From Planctomycetaceae bacterium (lineage in GTDB: Bacteria > Planctomycetota > Planctomycetia > Planctomycetales > Planctomycetaceae): DNA of 64,000 nt. The stretch lies in NCBI GenBank assembly GCA_041398825.1, contig JAWKTX010000008.1, forward strand, positions 186,001 to 250,000, given 5' to 3'. This document shows, piece after piece, positions 38,201-46,826 of this stretch (position 1 is the first letter of the stretch; every line of letters begins with the position of its first letter). The notes below the pieces were generated by a model. The model ran no database searches. It saw nothing but the letters and a program-made list of their open reading frames with translations, and had not been told where the DNA came from. The translations under genes were made by a program, and so were the position numbers.

Positions 38201-39980
38201 GGCTGCTCACGCAGAAGACGCGGATGATCACAATATCCCTCTGCTCTTGTGGTATGGCATCGAACCTCTTGTGCCAACAGATGCCAAACGAGCTATGGAA
38301 CTGGCTTTGCAAACAAAAATTCCACTGCTGCAGCGGTACATCGTACGGCGAGCATCTGTCCAAAACGACACGATCGCTCCGGTCGTAGCTGCACTGAACA
38401 CCGCCAGTGCCGAAACACAGCGGCTGATCATGGACGAAATGCTGGCGTCGTTTGAAGGTCGGGTCGGCATTCCCATGCCCGAAGCATGGCAGGCCGCTTA
38501 TGATCGCCTGAATAAGAGTGGTCAGCAGGATCTGGCTGACAAGGCAGATCAGCTGGCGATTCTCTTTGGCGATCAGCGCGTGTATCCGAAAATGCGAGCT
38601 CTGCTGGCGGACGCCTCGCAGAACGTCAAACGTCGTCGTCAGGCACTGGATGTGCTGGTGCGAGGTCAGGACAAATCGGCCGCCGGAGTACTGCTTGGCG
38701 ACTCCGTCCTGAAAGATACAGAACTGCAGGGCGCGGCTGTCCGAGCATTGGCGACGCTGGCCGACGCAAAGAACGACGATGTGCCAGCGACGTTGCTGGC
38801 GGCCTATCCGTCATTCAGCGAGGCCACTCGCAAAGATGTTGTCAGCACGCTGGTGTCTCGGCCCGCATGGACGACCGCTCTGCTGAATTCCATTGGCAAG
38901 GGCGACGTTCCCAGCAGCGAACTGCACGCTTATCATGTGCGACAGATTCTGGCATTCAATAATTCGGCTCTGAATGAGCTGCTGAAAAAGAACTGGGGCG
39001 AAATACGCGAATCCAGCGAAGACAAGAAGCAGCAGGTCATCGAATGGAAACAGCAACTCACGCCCAAAGCCCTGAAAGCCGCGCATCTGGGGAACGGTCG
39101 CCGCGTCTTTGCGAAAACCTGTCAAAACTGCCATCGCCTGTTTGGAACCGGCGGTGACATTGGTCCGGACATCACAGGTTCTAACCGATCCAACCTGGAC
39201 TACATCCTGGAAAACATCCTGGACCCAAGTGCCGTTGTCGGTCGTGATTATCAAATGACAGTGGTGGCTTTGACAGACGGTCGTGTCATTAGTGGCCTTT
39301 TGAAGCAGGAAACCGACAGCGCACTGACCATTCAAACCATCAACGATAAAGTCGTCGTGCCGAAAGCGGATATCGATGAACGCGCTCTTTCGAACGTGTC
39401 GATGATGCCCGAAGGGCAGCTCAAGACTCTTACGAAAGAAGAAGCTCGGGATCTGATCGCGTATCTGGCCAGCCCGACTCAGGTTACGATGTCCGGACCG
39501 CCGTCTGACATCGATCCAAAGACGGGGCGGGTGTCCGGAGCCATTGAAGGTGAAAGTATGAAGATCATCGGCAAGACCGGCGGAACTACCCGCAACCAGG
39601 CCATGGGCAACTTCAAAGCGGATCGCTGGAGCGGAAATGATCATCTGTGGTGGACCGGCGCAAAACCAGGCGACACATTGTCGCTTGAGTTACCCGTGGA
39701 AGCCGATGGCGTCTACAACGTTGAGCTCGTCTTCACCAAAGCCAAAGACTACGGTACGGCAAAGATCAGCATCGACGACCAGGTGCTCGAAGGAAGTGTG
39801 GATTTCTTCAACGATCCCGACGTAATCACCACCGGGGTGCTGAGCTATTCCAACATTCGCCTGACGAAAGGCAACCACAAACTGAATCTGCAGATCACCG
39901 GAGCCAACGAAAAAGCAGTCAAAGCCTACATGGTTGCGATCGATTACGTCAGATTGACAGAAAATCCATCTGACAAGTAG
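35214..39980 (+). CDS. Secreted FG-GAP / PVC propeller / HEAT / cytochrome c / carbohydrate-binding protein
   Basis: ATG 35214 opens a signal peptide ('IVSCLLTIALNNSALA'). By rough residue: FG-GAP/VCBS repeats with Ca-binding 'DINGDGHGD', 'DFDGDGNND', 'DVNGDGRMD' and 'DINNDGLLD' (43-412); PVC-type dehydrogenase propeller (440-850, 'MCFDARGRVWIAEAHTYP'); HEAT-like repeats (860-1280); haem motif 'CQNCH' near 1302 with the family follow-up 'GPDITGSNRSNLDYILENIL'; and a C-terminal CBM-like sandwich (1440-1582, 'GDTLSLELPVEADGVYNVEL'). Paralogous in its core to the 19660-24801 protein. Probably a surface redox enzyme for polysaccharides; substrate unknown. 1588 aa, frame intact. Confidence 0.88.
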   Translation: MPACCPRLTTSSIVSCLLTIALNNSALADDHRLDEFQRVELSDIYFSEGAGAGDINGDGHGDAVYGPHWYEGPAFEKKHEIYPAVPQNMKGYADHFFHWVYDFDGDGNNDVLTAGFPGTPGYVYRNPGRNNLDSLWEKFTVADQVSNEAPQFADITGDGIPELICTRDGHYGYYLPAAGKPLEAWTFHSISAATAPKPFGHGLGVGDVNGDGRMDMLARDGWFEQPAKVTANENWAFHKHEFARASADMFAYDVDGDGDNDIITSLSAHDYGLAWFENTGKGAGDEIGFTRHLLMGDKAEDSPYGLLFTELHAVQLADINGDGLKDIITGKTYWSHHTQSPMWDAGAVVYWFELHRNGDGTVDFIPHKADGEAGIGRGLTVMDINNDGLLDIITGGMKGGNVLIHTQKEVSHEEYELAQPRKTVAMAEGLEPEAAAAHMTVPPGFKVQLAAGEPTVHQPVAMCFDARGRVWIAEAHTYPLRAENGQGKDKILILEDTDGDGTLDKSKVFIEGLNLVSGLEVGFGGVYVGAAPYLMFIPDIDGNDIPDGQQGGLITASASAALETMNGISQANLQFPGDVPKGAIVLRDGFGWHDTHETLNAFIWGPDGWLYGCHGVFTHSKVGRPGESDQQRIPMNCAVWRYHPTKDIFETFANGTSNPWGVDFNDRGQAFITACVIPHLWHMVQGGRYHRQGGRHFNEYTYDDIKTIADHAHYVGNIRDHAWWGHEPKAAGGTSEAGGGHAHAGGMIYLGDNWPDQHRNQIFFNNIHGNRINNDLLEKIEGQSGYVGHHGQDFLFANDHYYRGINLRYNHDGTVYLIDWYDKNACHRTNPEIWDRTNGRVYRVSYGDVKANSVDVASWNESQLLAAHEHKNEWFVRMARKTLMHKGCSKEGIAAIKAGAANAELTVEQRLRYLWTLNALDSFTEDFADELLLDKDEYIRAWTIQLQLEDFQVSEELMEKFQVMAAFENSAVVRMYLSSALQRLPLESRWLLAKNLAAHAEDADDHNIPLLLWYGIEPLVPTDAKRAMELALQTKIPLLQRYIVRRASVQNDTIAPVVAALNTASAETQRLIMDEMLASFEGRVGIPMPEAWQAAYDRLNKSGQQDLADKADQLAILFGDQRVYPKMRALLADASQNVKRRRQALDVLVRGQDKSAAGVLLGDSVLKDTELQGAAVRALATLADAKNDDVPATLLAAYPSFSEATRKDVVSTLVSRPAWTTALLNSIGKGDVPSSELHAYHVRQILAFNNSALNELLKKNWGEIRESSEDKKQQVIEWKQQLTPKALKAAHLGNGRRVFAKTCQNCHRLFGTGGDIGPDITGSNRSNLDYILENILDPSAVVGRDYQMTVVALTDGRVISGLLKQETDSALTIQTINDKVVVPKADIDERALSNVSMMPEGQLKTLTKEEARDLIAYLASPTQVTMSGPPSDIDPKTGRVSGAIEGESMKIIGKTGGTTRNQAMGNFKADRWSGNDHLWWTGAKPGDTLSLELPVEADGVYNVELVFTKAKDYGTAKISIDDQVLEGSVDFFNDPDVITTGVLSYSNIRLTKGNHKLNLQITGANEKAVKAYMVAIDYVRLTENPSDK

Positions 39981-40000
39981 CCTGCCAACAGCTCGGCGGG

Positions 40001-40051
40001 GCATTGATTCATGTATCCCATTGATTCAGGTATCCCATTGATTCAGGTATC
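40001..40051 (+). repeat. 17-bp tandem repeat, three copies
   Basis: Three adjacent 17-bp units, 'ccattgattcaggtatc' twice exactly and once with two changes, begin 21 nt after the giant gene's stop codon. There are no spacers, so this is not a CRISPR array. Confidence 0.85.
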
Positions 40052-40164
40052 TAATAGCCAAACCGTGCCCGCTTCGCAGAACATCTCCCGTTGTTAATGA
40101 ATCGACATCGTGCCTGCCGGGTCCGTTCGTTTCCGAGTCCGAGTCTTTGAATTGAGTCTCACCA

Positions 40165-40776
40165 ATGAATTCGGGGTCAATCGATGGCAAGAAGGTCACA
40201 CTTGGCGGCTGGATTGCTCAGCATGTGATTGTCTTTGTGATTTGTATCGTGTTTCCCGGCATTGTGACGGGGATGGCCCCGGCCAGCTGGATCTGCTTCG
40301 AACGCATAGACGGTGAAGTTCGTTGCACAGCAAAGACGTGCATGTACTTTGTTGTCCCCTTCAAAACGCAGAAGATTCAACCGGCCAGAGAAATCACGAA
40401 AAGGGAACGCGCGGGTGGGACCCAACGAAAACGTGAATTCGGTCGAACAACCAACAAGACCGTCTCCGTCGACGGCGAAGGCTTTTTGCAGGTTCATGGG
40501 CCGGGTGATCAGTTCATCGAAGTGAGCGTTTCACCCGCCAGCCTCGATAGCGTTGTTGAAAAGGCCAGGGCGTTTGTAAGTTCTTCAGAACCTGAGTCGC
40601 AAACACTCTTCGCAATCGCCAACTGGAAATTCGGCGCGCTGATGGGCGGATGCCTGACGGTGTTGACTGTGCTTTATGTCGTTGGCTATTCGCTCGCTTT
40701 ATTCCTCGGAATCTTCAAAGGTCTGCGGCGTTTGCTTTCGATTGGTGTTTCGCCAGACACTCTCGAGGGCGAGTGA
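40165..40776 (+). CDS. Hypothetical protein with two membrane helices
   Basis: 203 aa from ATG 40165. One membrane helix near 19-38 ('HVIVFVICIVFPGIVTGMAP') and one near 155-185 ('LMGGCLTVLTVLYVVGYSLA') flank a basic, beta-rich loop of about 110 residues. Four cysteines lie in or near the loop start ('WICFERIDGEVRCTAKTC'). I do not recognise a family. It stands between a 17-bp repeat and a DUF2807 lipoprotein on the same strand. Confidence 0.6.
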   Translation: MNSGSIDGKKVTLGGWIAQHVIVFVICIVFPGIVTGMAPASWICFERIDGEVRCTAKTCMYFVVPFKTQKIQPAREITKRERAGGTQRKREFGRTTNKTVSVDGEGFLQVHGPGDQFIEVSVSPASLDSVVEKARAFVSSSEPESQTLFAIANWKFGALMGGCLTVLTVLYVVGYSLALFLGIFKGLRRLLSIGVSPDTLEGE

Positions 40777-40976
40777 CAAGCAGAAGTGCAGTCAAAGAAC
40801 GTTTCGGGTTAGTTCAACGATTCTGAACAGGCGTGTTTCGACCAGAATCGAGAGATTCGACCGAATCCATGCCAGGAATTCAAAGACTTTGGCGAATCGT
40901 TCATTCGCGGACGTCATTTCGCCGGAATCAGGCAGGACTTCTGACCTGCCGTTGCAACATCTGAAGAACAACCTCT

Positions 40977-41696
40977 ATGCACACGCCACATCCTTCTGTG
41001 ATCCCTTCTTGCTCATCGTTACTAATGCTGATTGGAGGTTGTGCACTTGCAACTCCTGCTGTCCCCGGATCAGGGACAGCCAGAACGGAAGTCAGGGATC
41101 TGAAGGACTTCGATCGAGTCGAAATTGCCATTCCAGTGGAAATTGAAATCCGAAAGGCTGACAGCTTCCTGGTAGAACTGACGCTCGATGATAACCTCCT
41201 GCCTCTGGTCGATTCGACGGTGACGGATGGCTTGCTGAAGGTCTCTTCGAAGGAAAACCTGGCCGTCAAGGCACCTTCGAAGCTTGTGATTTCTGCTCCG
41301 GTGATATCAAGCGTCGCCCTGGCCGGGGCGATTGATGGCCGGATTGATGAATTGGGTGGTGACAATGTCAAACTGAGTTTGGCCGGGTCCACAGATATCA
41401 GCGTGGGGCTGCAGGCAAAGGACTGCAGAATCAGTATTGCAGGTTCAGGAAAGGTTTCAGCCACGGGGACGTGCGAGCAGTTGAATATCTCCATCGCGGG
41501 CAGTGGCACCGTGCACACGGAAGAGGTTCCGGCAGATGGTGTCGATGTTTCGGTGTCAGGTTCAGGTGATGTCTTTGTGCAGGCGACTCAAAAGCTGAAA
41601 GTGTCCATTGCCGGCAGCGGTCGAGTCCGTTATGTCGGAGAACCAGAGATCACGCAAAAAGTCGCCGGAAGTGGCGAAGTCTCACGCATCGAATGA
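40977..41696 (+). CDS. DUF2807 (head-GIN) lipoprotein
   Basis: 239 aa with a lipobox 'LMLIGGC' close to the N-terminus. The mature part is a run of short beta-strand repeats with the family's 'GSG' turns: 'SIAGSGKVSATG', 'SIAGSGTVHTEE', 'SVSGSGDVFVQA', 'SIAGSGRVRYVG', 'VAGSGEVSRIE'. The opening 'VRDLKDFDRVEIAIPVEIEI' is typical of DUF2807. These are predicted right-handed beta-helix envelope proteins with no known enzymatic role. ATG 40977 lacks a strong ribosome site. Confidence 0.88.
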   Translation: MHTPHPSVIPSCSSLLMLIGGCALATPAVPGSGTARTEVRDLKDFDRVEIAIPVEIEIRKADSFLVELTLDDNLLPLVDSTVTDGLLKVSSKENLAVKAPSKLVISAPVISSVALAGAIDGRIDELGGDNVKLSLAGSTDISVGLQAKDCRISIAGSGKVSATGTCEQLNISIAGSGTVHTEEVPADGVDVSVSGSGDVFVQATQKLKVSIAGSGRVRYVGEPEITQKVAGSGEVSRIE

Positions 41697-41782
41697 GTCC
41701 AACGCCAACGGTCGTTTGGTTTTCCTGCAGATTCGGACGATAATCGGTGACCCTGCTTTAAGCTGTCGCTGAGGACTGTTCG

Positions 41783-43330
41783 ATGGTTGCACAACATACT
41801 TGCCCTGTCTCAAATCCTGTGTTTTCGGCTGCGCCATCACCGAATACAGTGGCTTCACGTCGTTCATTCCTTGAATCGGCAATGGGATTCGGCAGTGTCG
41901 CAGCAGCAGCCATGTTGTTCGAAGACGCTGTCGCTGACGGATCAGTTCAGGATATTGGTCCCTATGATCGTCCGGGCAACGGTTCGCATCTGACAGTACT
42001 GCACCACCCGGCCAAAGCGAAGCGAGTGATCCAGTTGTTTATGGCAGGGGCAGCCAGTCACATCGATCTTTGGGATTACAAGCCTCAACTGGAACAGCAC
42101 CACGGAAAGCCATCCGATTTTGGTGAGCACGTCGAAGCCTTTCAGAATGGACTCGGTCCGTGGATGAAGTCGCCATTTCCATTTCGTCCATACGGTGGAT
42201 GTGGCAAGTTCCTCAGCGACGCTGTTGCTCCGCTGGGAGACTGCGTCGACGATATCGCTTTTATTCACAACCTGGTCGGAAAGACAGGCGTCCATAGTCA
42301 GGCAACATACCTGCAGGCCACCGGATTTGACAGGCCTGGCTTCCCAAGTGTCGGTGCATGGGTGAGTTATGCACTGGGATCGATACGGCAGAATCTTCCC
42401 ACATTTGTCGTGCTGCCGGATCATCGCGGCTTTGCCAGCAACGGTCCCAAAAACTGGAGCTCTGCATTTCTTCCCGCAACTCACCAGGGCACGATGATCT
42501 TTCCACAGCGAGCCAATCCAATCGCCGACCTTCGACCCGAGCTTGAATTCGCGACAAAATCGGCGGACCGCGACGGTTTCGCGCTGCTCCGACAGATGAA
42601 TCATCAGTATCAGCAGCTACGCCCGGGTGACAGCCGACTGGAAGCTCGACTGAGGTCCTATGAACTTGCCGCTCAAATGCAATTGACTGCACCTGAGGCA
42701 TTCGATTTGTCACAGGAAACAGAACAGACTCTGAAGTCCTATGGACTGGATCGTGCAGGTACGGAATGGCCAGCGGAAATCAATATCCCGGAAGAAGCCG
42801 AGTACTTCGGGAGAAAATGCCTGATCGCACGGCGACTAATCGAACGTGGAGTACGATTTATTCAAATCTGGTCCGGAAACGACAATGGCTTCCCACGCCG
42901 CAACTGGGACAGTCATGAAGACATTGAACGGGATCATCGACCGCTGGCGACAGGAATGGCTGTTGGTACCGCAGCCCTGATCAAAGACCTGAAACAACGT
43001 GGCCTGCTTGATGACACACTTATCCTGTGGACAACCGAGTTTGGCCGAATGCCGTCAACGCAGGGCAGCAAAGGCCGCGATCACAATCCGTATGTGTTCA
43101 CCAACTGGCTTTGCGGTGGTGGTGTTCGGGGAGGCGTAACTTACGGTCCTTCCGATGAATGGGGCTACAAACCGCTTGATCGCAGTCAGCCGACGCAGGT
43201 TTACGATATTCATGCTACGGTGCTGCACCAATTGGGCATCGACCATCAGCGGCTGACTGTTCGTCATGACGGCATTGACAGGCGATTGACTGACGTGCAC
43301 GGCCATGTGATTCACGATATTCTTGGGTGA
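41783..43330 (+). CDS. Tat-exported DUF1501 protein
   Basis: 515 aa. 'SRRSFLESAMGFGSVAAAA' is the twin-arginine signal. Family blocks: 'AKRVIQLFMAGAASHIDLWD', 'TGVHSQATYLQATGFDRPGF', 'GAWVSYALGS', 'RRLIERGVRFIQIWSGNDNG', 'DTLILWTTEFGRMP' and 'KGRDHNPYVFTNWLCGGG'. It differs clearly from the DUF1501 protein at 11073-12536, so it is an old paralogue. The usual DUF1553/DUF1549 partner is not adjacent. Substrate unknown; sulfatase/phosphatase-like fold. Confidence 0.9.
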   Translation: MVAQHTCPVSNPVFSAAPSPNTVASRRSFLESAMGFGSVAAAAMLFEDAVADGSVQDIGPYDRPGNGSHLTVLHHPAKAKRVIQLFMAGAASHIDLWDYKPQLEQHHGKPSDFGEHVEAFQNGLGPWMKSPFPFRPYGGCGKFLSDAVAPLGDCVDDIAFIHNLVGKTGVHSQATYLQATGFDRPGFPSVGAWVSYALGSIRQNLPTFVVLPDHRGFASNGPKNWSSAFLPATHQGTMIFPQRANPIADLRPELEFATKSADRDGFALLRQMNHQYQQLRPGDSRLEARLRSYELAAQMQLTAPEAFDLSQETEQTLKSYGLDRAGTEWPAEINIPEEAEYFGRKCLIARRLIERGVRFIQIWSGNDNGFPRRNWDSHEDIERDHRPLATGMAVGTAALIKDLKQRGLLDDTLILWTTEFGRMPSTQGSKGRDHNPYVFTNWLCGGGVRGGVTYGPSDEWGYKPLDRSQPTQVYDIHATVLHQLGIDHQRLTVRHDGIDRRLTDVHGHVIHDILG

Positions 43331-43406
43331 AAGCTGCCCCAGCCTGCCAGCAGAGCTCCGGATTGGAGTCACCGTGCAATGCCTGACTTTGCTTTGGGTG
43401 CGATGT

Positions 43407-46400
43407 CTATGGATTGATTCGGGGCATATTCGGCTTTGCAGGGGAGGCGCCGGAAGCTTGCCGTTTCCACGTTCCGTTCAGGATCTTCTCGACAATCTGA
43501 CGCAGTTCGGCTGCTGCTCCCGGTTGATAACCAACCTTCACGGCTTCGACAAATCCATCCGGGCCGATAATGATCGTACAGGGAATCCCGGACACGCCAT
43601 AGATCGTCGCACCGATACCATTGCGGTCCAGTAACGTAGTCGGTGCCAGATTTCGGTCTGCCAGAAACTTCGAAACGGTCGCAGGTTTCTCTTTCAGATT
43701 GACCGCCACCAGCATTACTTTTTCCGGGGCGAATTCCGATGTCGCTCGTACATATTCGGGCATGATTTTTGTGCACGGTCCACACCATGATGCCCAGAAA
43801 TCGAGGATCAGCACTTTCCCCGAATGGTCGGACAATCGGAACGGAGAACCATCCAGCATCGGTAGCGACAGGTCCGGTGCAGGTTCTCCAACAAGTTCCA
43901 TCACCTGCTCATCTGTTGTCGGCATTTGCCATTTCGGGTCCGGGGCGTGATGAAGGTCCCATGCTGTGTAGCTGGCGAAGTTTTCATCGGAATTCCATTG
44001 GCCGGAGAAGATCTCGCGAATGCTGCCCGATGGAATTTGACAGTTGCCGAGCATGCTGGATGTTCCCGTCAGCGCGGTGTCATCCATCTGACCAGGAATC
44101 AGACTCATCGCCAGCCCCTGGTCCATGACAATCTGAATCGCATGCTCATCCTTCACAAGCGTTGCGCCTGTCACCTGCTCACTGGTCCCATCACTGCCCA
44201 TTGCCCCGCTCGGAATATCCGGCGGAGGCGTCAGCCAGATGATGGAAGCGATACGATGCCGTTCAATCTGCAGTGTTTCCTGCTGAGATTCGAATCGCAC
44301 AAAGGTCTCATCGGCATTGATCAGGTGACCGCGAAGCAGATCACCATTCGGAGACATCAACACGTGCGTTGCAGGTGCTTCAGATCGGAATCTGGGAACG
44401 GTCAGCGTGATGGCCTTTGCATCGTCGTCGATGAAGTGCCGGATTGAGTTCCCGACGGTATCTCGAATCTGAAGATTGCTCAGTCTGACAAACGTCTCGC
44501 CCTCGATCGGGTTTGGACTTACTCTGTTTCCATTTGCGCGAACTGCGTTCGGAGGTTGAATACCGGAGCTGCGGCGTCGGTTGATCACACTCGCTCTCAC
44601 CAGCAATGCGCGGGACGTTCGATCGATACTGTCCATCTCGAACGATTGAGCGACCTGGCCGTTCACAGATACTCTCAGCTTGTTGCCCTGCCGGAAGATG
44701 GTGATACGAGCCTTCATCGCGGGCAGCTTGATCTCTGTGTCCACATCATCTGCTCTGCGACGTCCATCAACCGATCCATCCATCACCATGATGGTGTTGT
44801 CGCGAATCGCAAAGGCGATTGCAGGGCCGCCTGGTTGGTTACTTGGGATCTGAGTGAACAGATTCAGAAGGACGTTGGCAGAAACATTCTCGGTCCATGA
44901 AAGGGAAAATTCGACAACGTCACCATTCAGAATGGAGGCGTGCCCGATGGCTTCGGAAGCTCGGAAAGTAACGTGGTCCGGTTTCAGATCCGGGCTGCCG
45001 ACAATGCGTCTCCAGTTGGGATCTGAGAATCCGCCGCCGCTTTTCTTTGGCTGCTTTGGATTTGCAAGCTCAATGGCTCGAACGACCCCGGCATCCACTT
45101 CGACGGCGTCAAAGAATGGGGAAGAAAGCTGAATTTTCTGAGATGTACACTGCAAAACGCGGCAGGGAATGACATCGTTGTTTCGCAGGTAGATAACGTC
45201 CGGAAAGGCATCCGCGTCATAATCAGACTCATTCCCTTTGCGGCCTGCAAGAATTCGGGCGGGCTGGCCCGAACGCAGACGGACCGCATTGCGACCACCC
45301 GGCGGCGTCCAAAGAATCGGGTGCGTGGGATGGTTATCGATGGTTAACGATCCTGGAAGAGTTCCATCTGCAAAGAAAAGCCGGTCCGGCAACGGTTGCT
45401 CCGTGCCTGTTGCCGGAAGTCGAATTCGTTGAATGGATTCGATCGACGATATGATGGGGTCGATACTGTTGAGGGTTTGAACAGTGATGGTTTTTTCGTC
45501 GGCTTTCATCCATTCGCCGGAAATTAATTCTCCGTTGCTCCACGTAGCTGCGATCTGGCTGACGGACCTTTCCGGCACATTGGCATAATGGCTGACGATC
45601 CCCTGGATCTCGGAGACTTTGACAGGTTGTTTGCCGTCGTCGGTGATCAGGATTGCCTGATCCGGTGTGCCGACGATGGCCTGCAATTGTCCATAGTACG
45701 ACATGCCATTCGTCAGGTGAATGCGGCTGAATTCAGGTTTGACACCTTCGAAATTGCTTCCATCCCATTGCGACACCGTGAGATGTTCGATTGAAAGATC
45801 GTGAGATCCGTTGCGGATCAGCAATCCTGGATTGCCTGGCGACGAATTCCTGGTGTCAAGTTCGGCGAGTTGCTGACCACTTTCTGAATAAACGATCATT
45901 CGATGAGCAACGTGATCGACAAAGAGCATCAGGTGCAGCCGACGAGTGTTGTTTTCCAGCCGGCGAACTTCTTTGAAAACATCATTGCTTACCGCAACCA
46001 GTGTCTGATCCCAGACCTCCAGTCTTAAGCTGGAGTCCGTGTTGCTGCCAAGAGAAAAAACAAACGAAGGGCATTCCGTGGAAGTCAGAATCAATTCGAC
46101 TTCATAGCGATCCGGAAGCTGCAGCGGCCGAAACATGACCGCGTCTGCTCTGGTCGTTGTCACATGTCCGCCGCGTTCTTCGACCCAGCCTGGTGGTTCT
46201 GTCCATGAGGAAATCAGCGGATGTCGCCAGCCGGTTAAACCTGACGGTCCGGCATACAATAAGCTGGCGTTTGCTGGCTGCGAGTCCTGTGATCCTGAAT
46301 GAACCAGTCTCATCTGTTTGCGTAACAATTTCACGAGCCCATGACGATCCGTCTGAAGATAGAATTCGTCTTCTGTTATCCCCGTCAGCACTCCCGCCAG

Positions 46401-46826
46401 AACGTCACCATTCCGCATCTGAAAGACATGCATGCCGGGCGGAATGGATTGCCGTTCCTGTTGTGGCCAGGTCACGGATGCCAGATCCGCAAGCTGGATC
46501 TGCATCGGTTGCTCAAAGAGGAGTGACTGCCAGGACAGTGTCTCCTTATCTGCTGTAACAAGCTTTCCGGGAAGATTGTCTCCGCTGACCCAGTGCAAGA
46601 CCGGATCATCCGCGCGACATGGCCCCCGTCCGATCATCAGCGCGATGAGCAGTAACTGGACTGGCAGAATCGTGAATGAAAACGAGCGGATGAACGACAA
46701 CACGAATCGCCTGCGAATTAAGCAGTGATGAGGACACAAGTCGGCGACCGTTCGGGGTCCGGCTATTGTTTTGCAGATGGGGCGGAGAGCACGTTTCGCT
46801 GGGAGACCGGCGGGCAACTTAGTCAT
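43407..46826 (-). CDS. Exported multidomain protein ending in a TlpA-like thioredoxin domain
   Basis: 1139 aa. The ATG overlaps the mtnA stop (ATGA). A hydrophobic segment ('FTILPVQLLLIALMIGRGPC') follows ~50 basic residues; a start near 46703 would give a shorter signal. Most of the chain is repeated beta-domains with 'GDVLAGVLTGI' and 'GDLLRGHLINADETFVRFES' type strands and at least two LamG/DUF1080-like modules. The last ~140 residues are a thioredoxin fold with 'LDFWASWCGPC' (cysteines near 1013-1016) and the cis-Pro 'VSGIPCTIIIGP'. It is probably a periplasmic thiol-disulfide protein. The large beta region may bind ligands or membrane surfaces (inference). Confidence 0.82.
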   Translation of the reverse strand: MTKLPAGLPAKRALRPICKTIAGPRTVADLCPHHCLIRRRFVLSFIRSFSFTILPVQLLLIALMIGRGPCRADDPVLHWVSGDNLPGKLVTADKETLSWQSLLFEQPMQIQLADLASVTWPQQERQSIPPGMHVFQMRNGDVLAGVLTGITEDEFYLQTDRHGLVKLLRKQMRLVHSGSQDSQPANASLLYAGPSGLTGWRHPLISSWTEPPGWVEERGGHVTTTRADAVMFRPLQLPDRYEVELILTSTECPSFVFSLGSNTDSSLRLEVWDQTLVAVSNDVFKEVRRLENNTRRLHLMLFVDHVAHRMIVYSESGQQLAELDTRNSSPGNPGLLIRNGSHDLSIEHLTVSQWDGSNFEGVKPEFSRIHLTNGMSYYGQLQAIVGTPDQAILITDDGKQPVKVSEIQGIVSHYANVPERSVSQIAATWSNGELISGEWMKADEKTITVQTLNSIDPIISSIESIQRIRLPATGTEQPLPDRLFFADGTLPGSLTIDNHPTHPILWTPPGGRNAVRLRSGQPARILAGRKGNESDYDADAFPDVIYLRNNDVIPCRVLQCTSQKIQLSSPFFDAVEVDAGVVRAIELANPKQPKKSGGGFSDPNWRRIVGSPDLKPDHVTFRASEAIGHASILNGDVVEFSLSWTENVSANVLLNLFTQIPSNQPGGPAIAFAIRDNTIMVMDGSVDGRRRADDVDTEIKLPAMKARITIFRQGNKLRVSVNGQVAQSFEMDSIDRTSRALLVRASVINRRRSSGIQPPNAVRANGNRVSPNPIEGETFVRLSNLQIRDTVGNSIRHFIDDDAKAITLTVPRFRSEAPATHVLMSPNGDLLRGHLINADETFVRFESQQETLQIERHRIASIIWLTPPPDIPSGAMGSDGTSEQVTGATLVKDEHAIQIVMDQGLAMSLIPGQMDDTALTGTSSMLGNCQIPSGSIREIFSGQWNSDENFASYTAWDLHHAPDPKWQMPTTDEQVMELVGEPAPDLSLPMLDGSPFRLSDHSGKVLILDFWASWCGPCTKIMPEYVRATSEFAPEKVMLVAVNLKEKPATVSKFLADRNLAPTTLLDRNGIGATIYGVSGIPCTIIIGPDGFVEAVKVGYQPGAAAELRQIVEKILNGTWKRQASGASPAKPNMPRINP

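Noticed and set aside
40001..40051. CRISPR-like array
   Set aside because: The 17-bp units are directly adjacent without spacers, and no cas gene is present. The same argument applies to the 18-bp array at 13424-13532.
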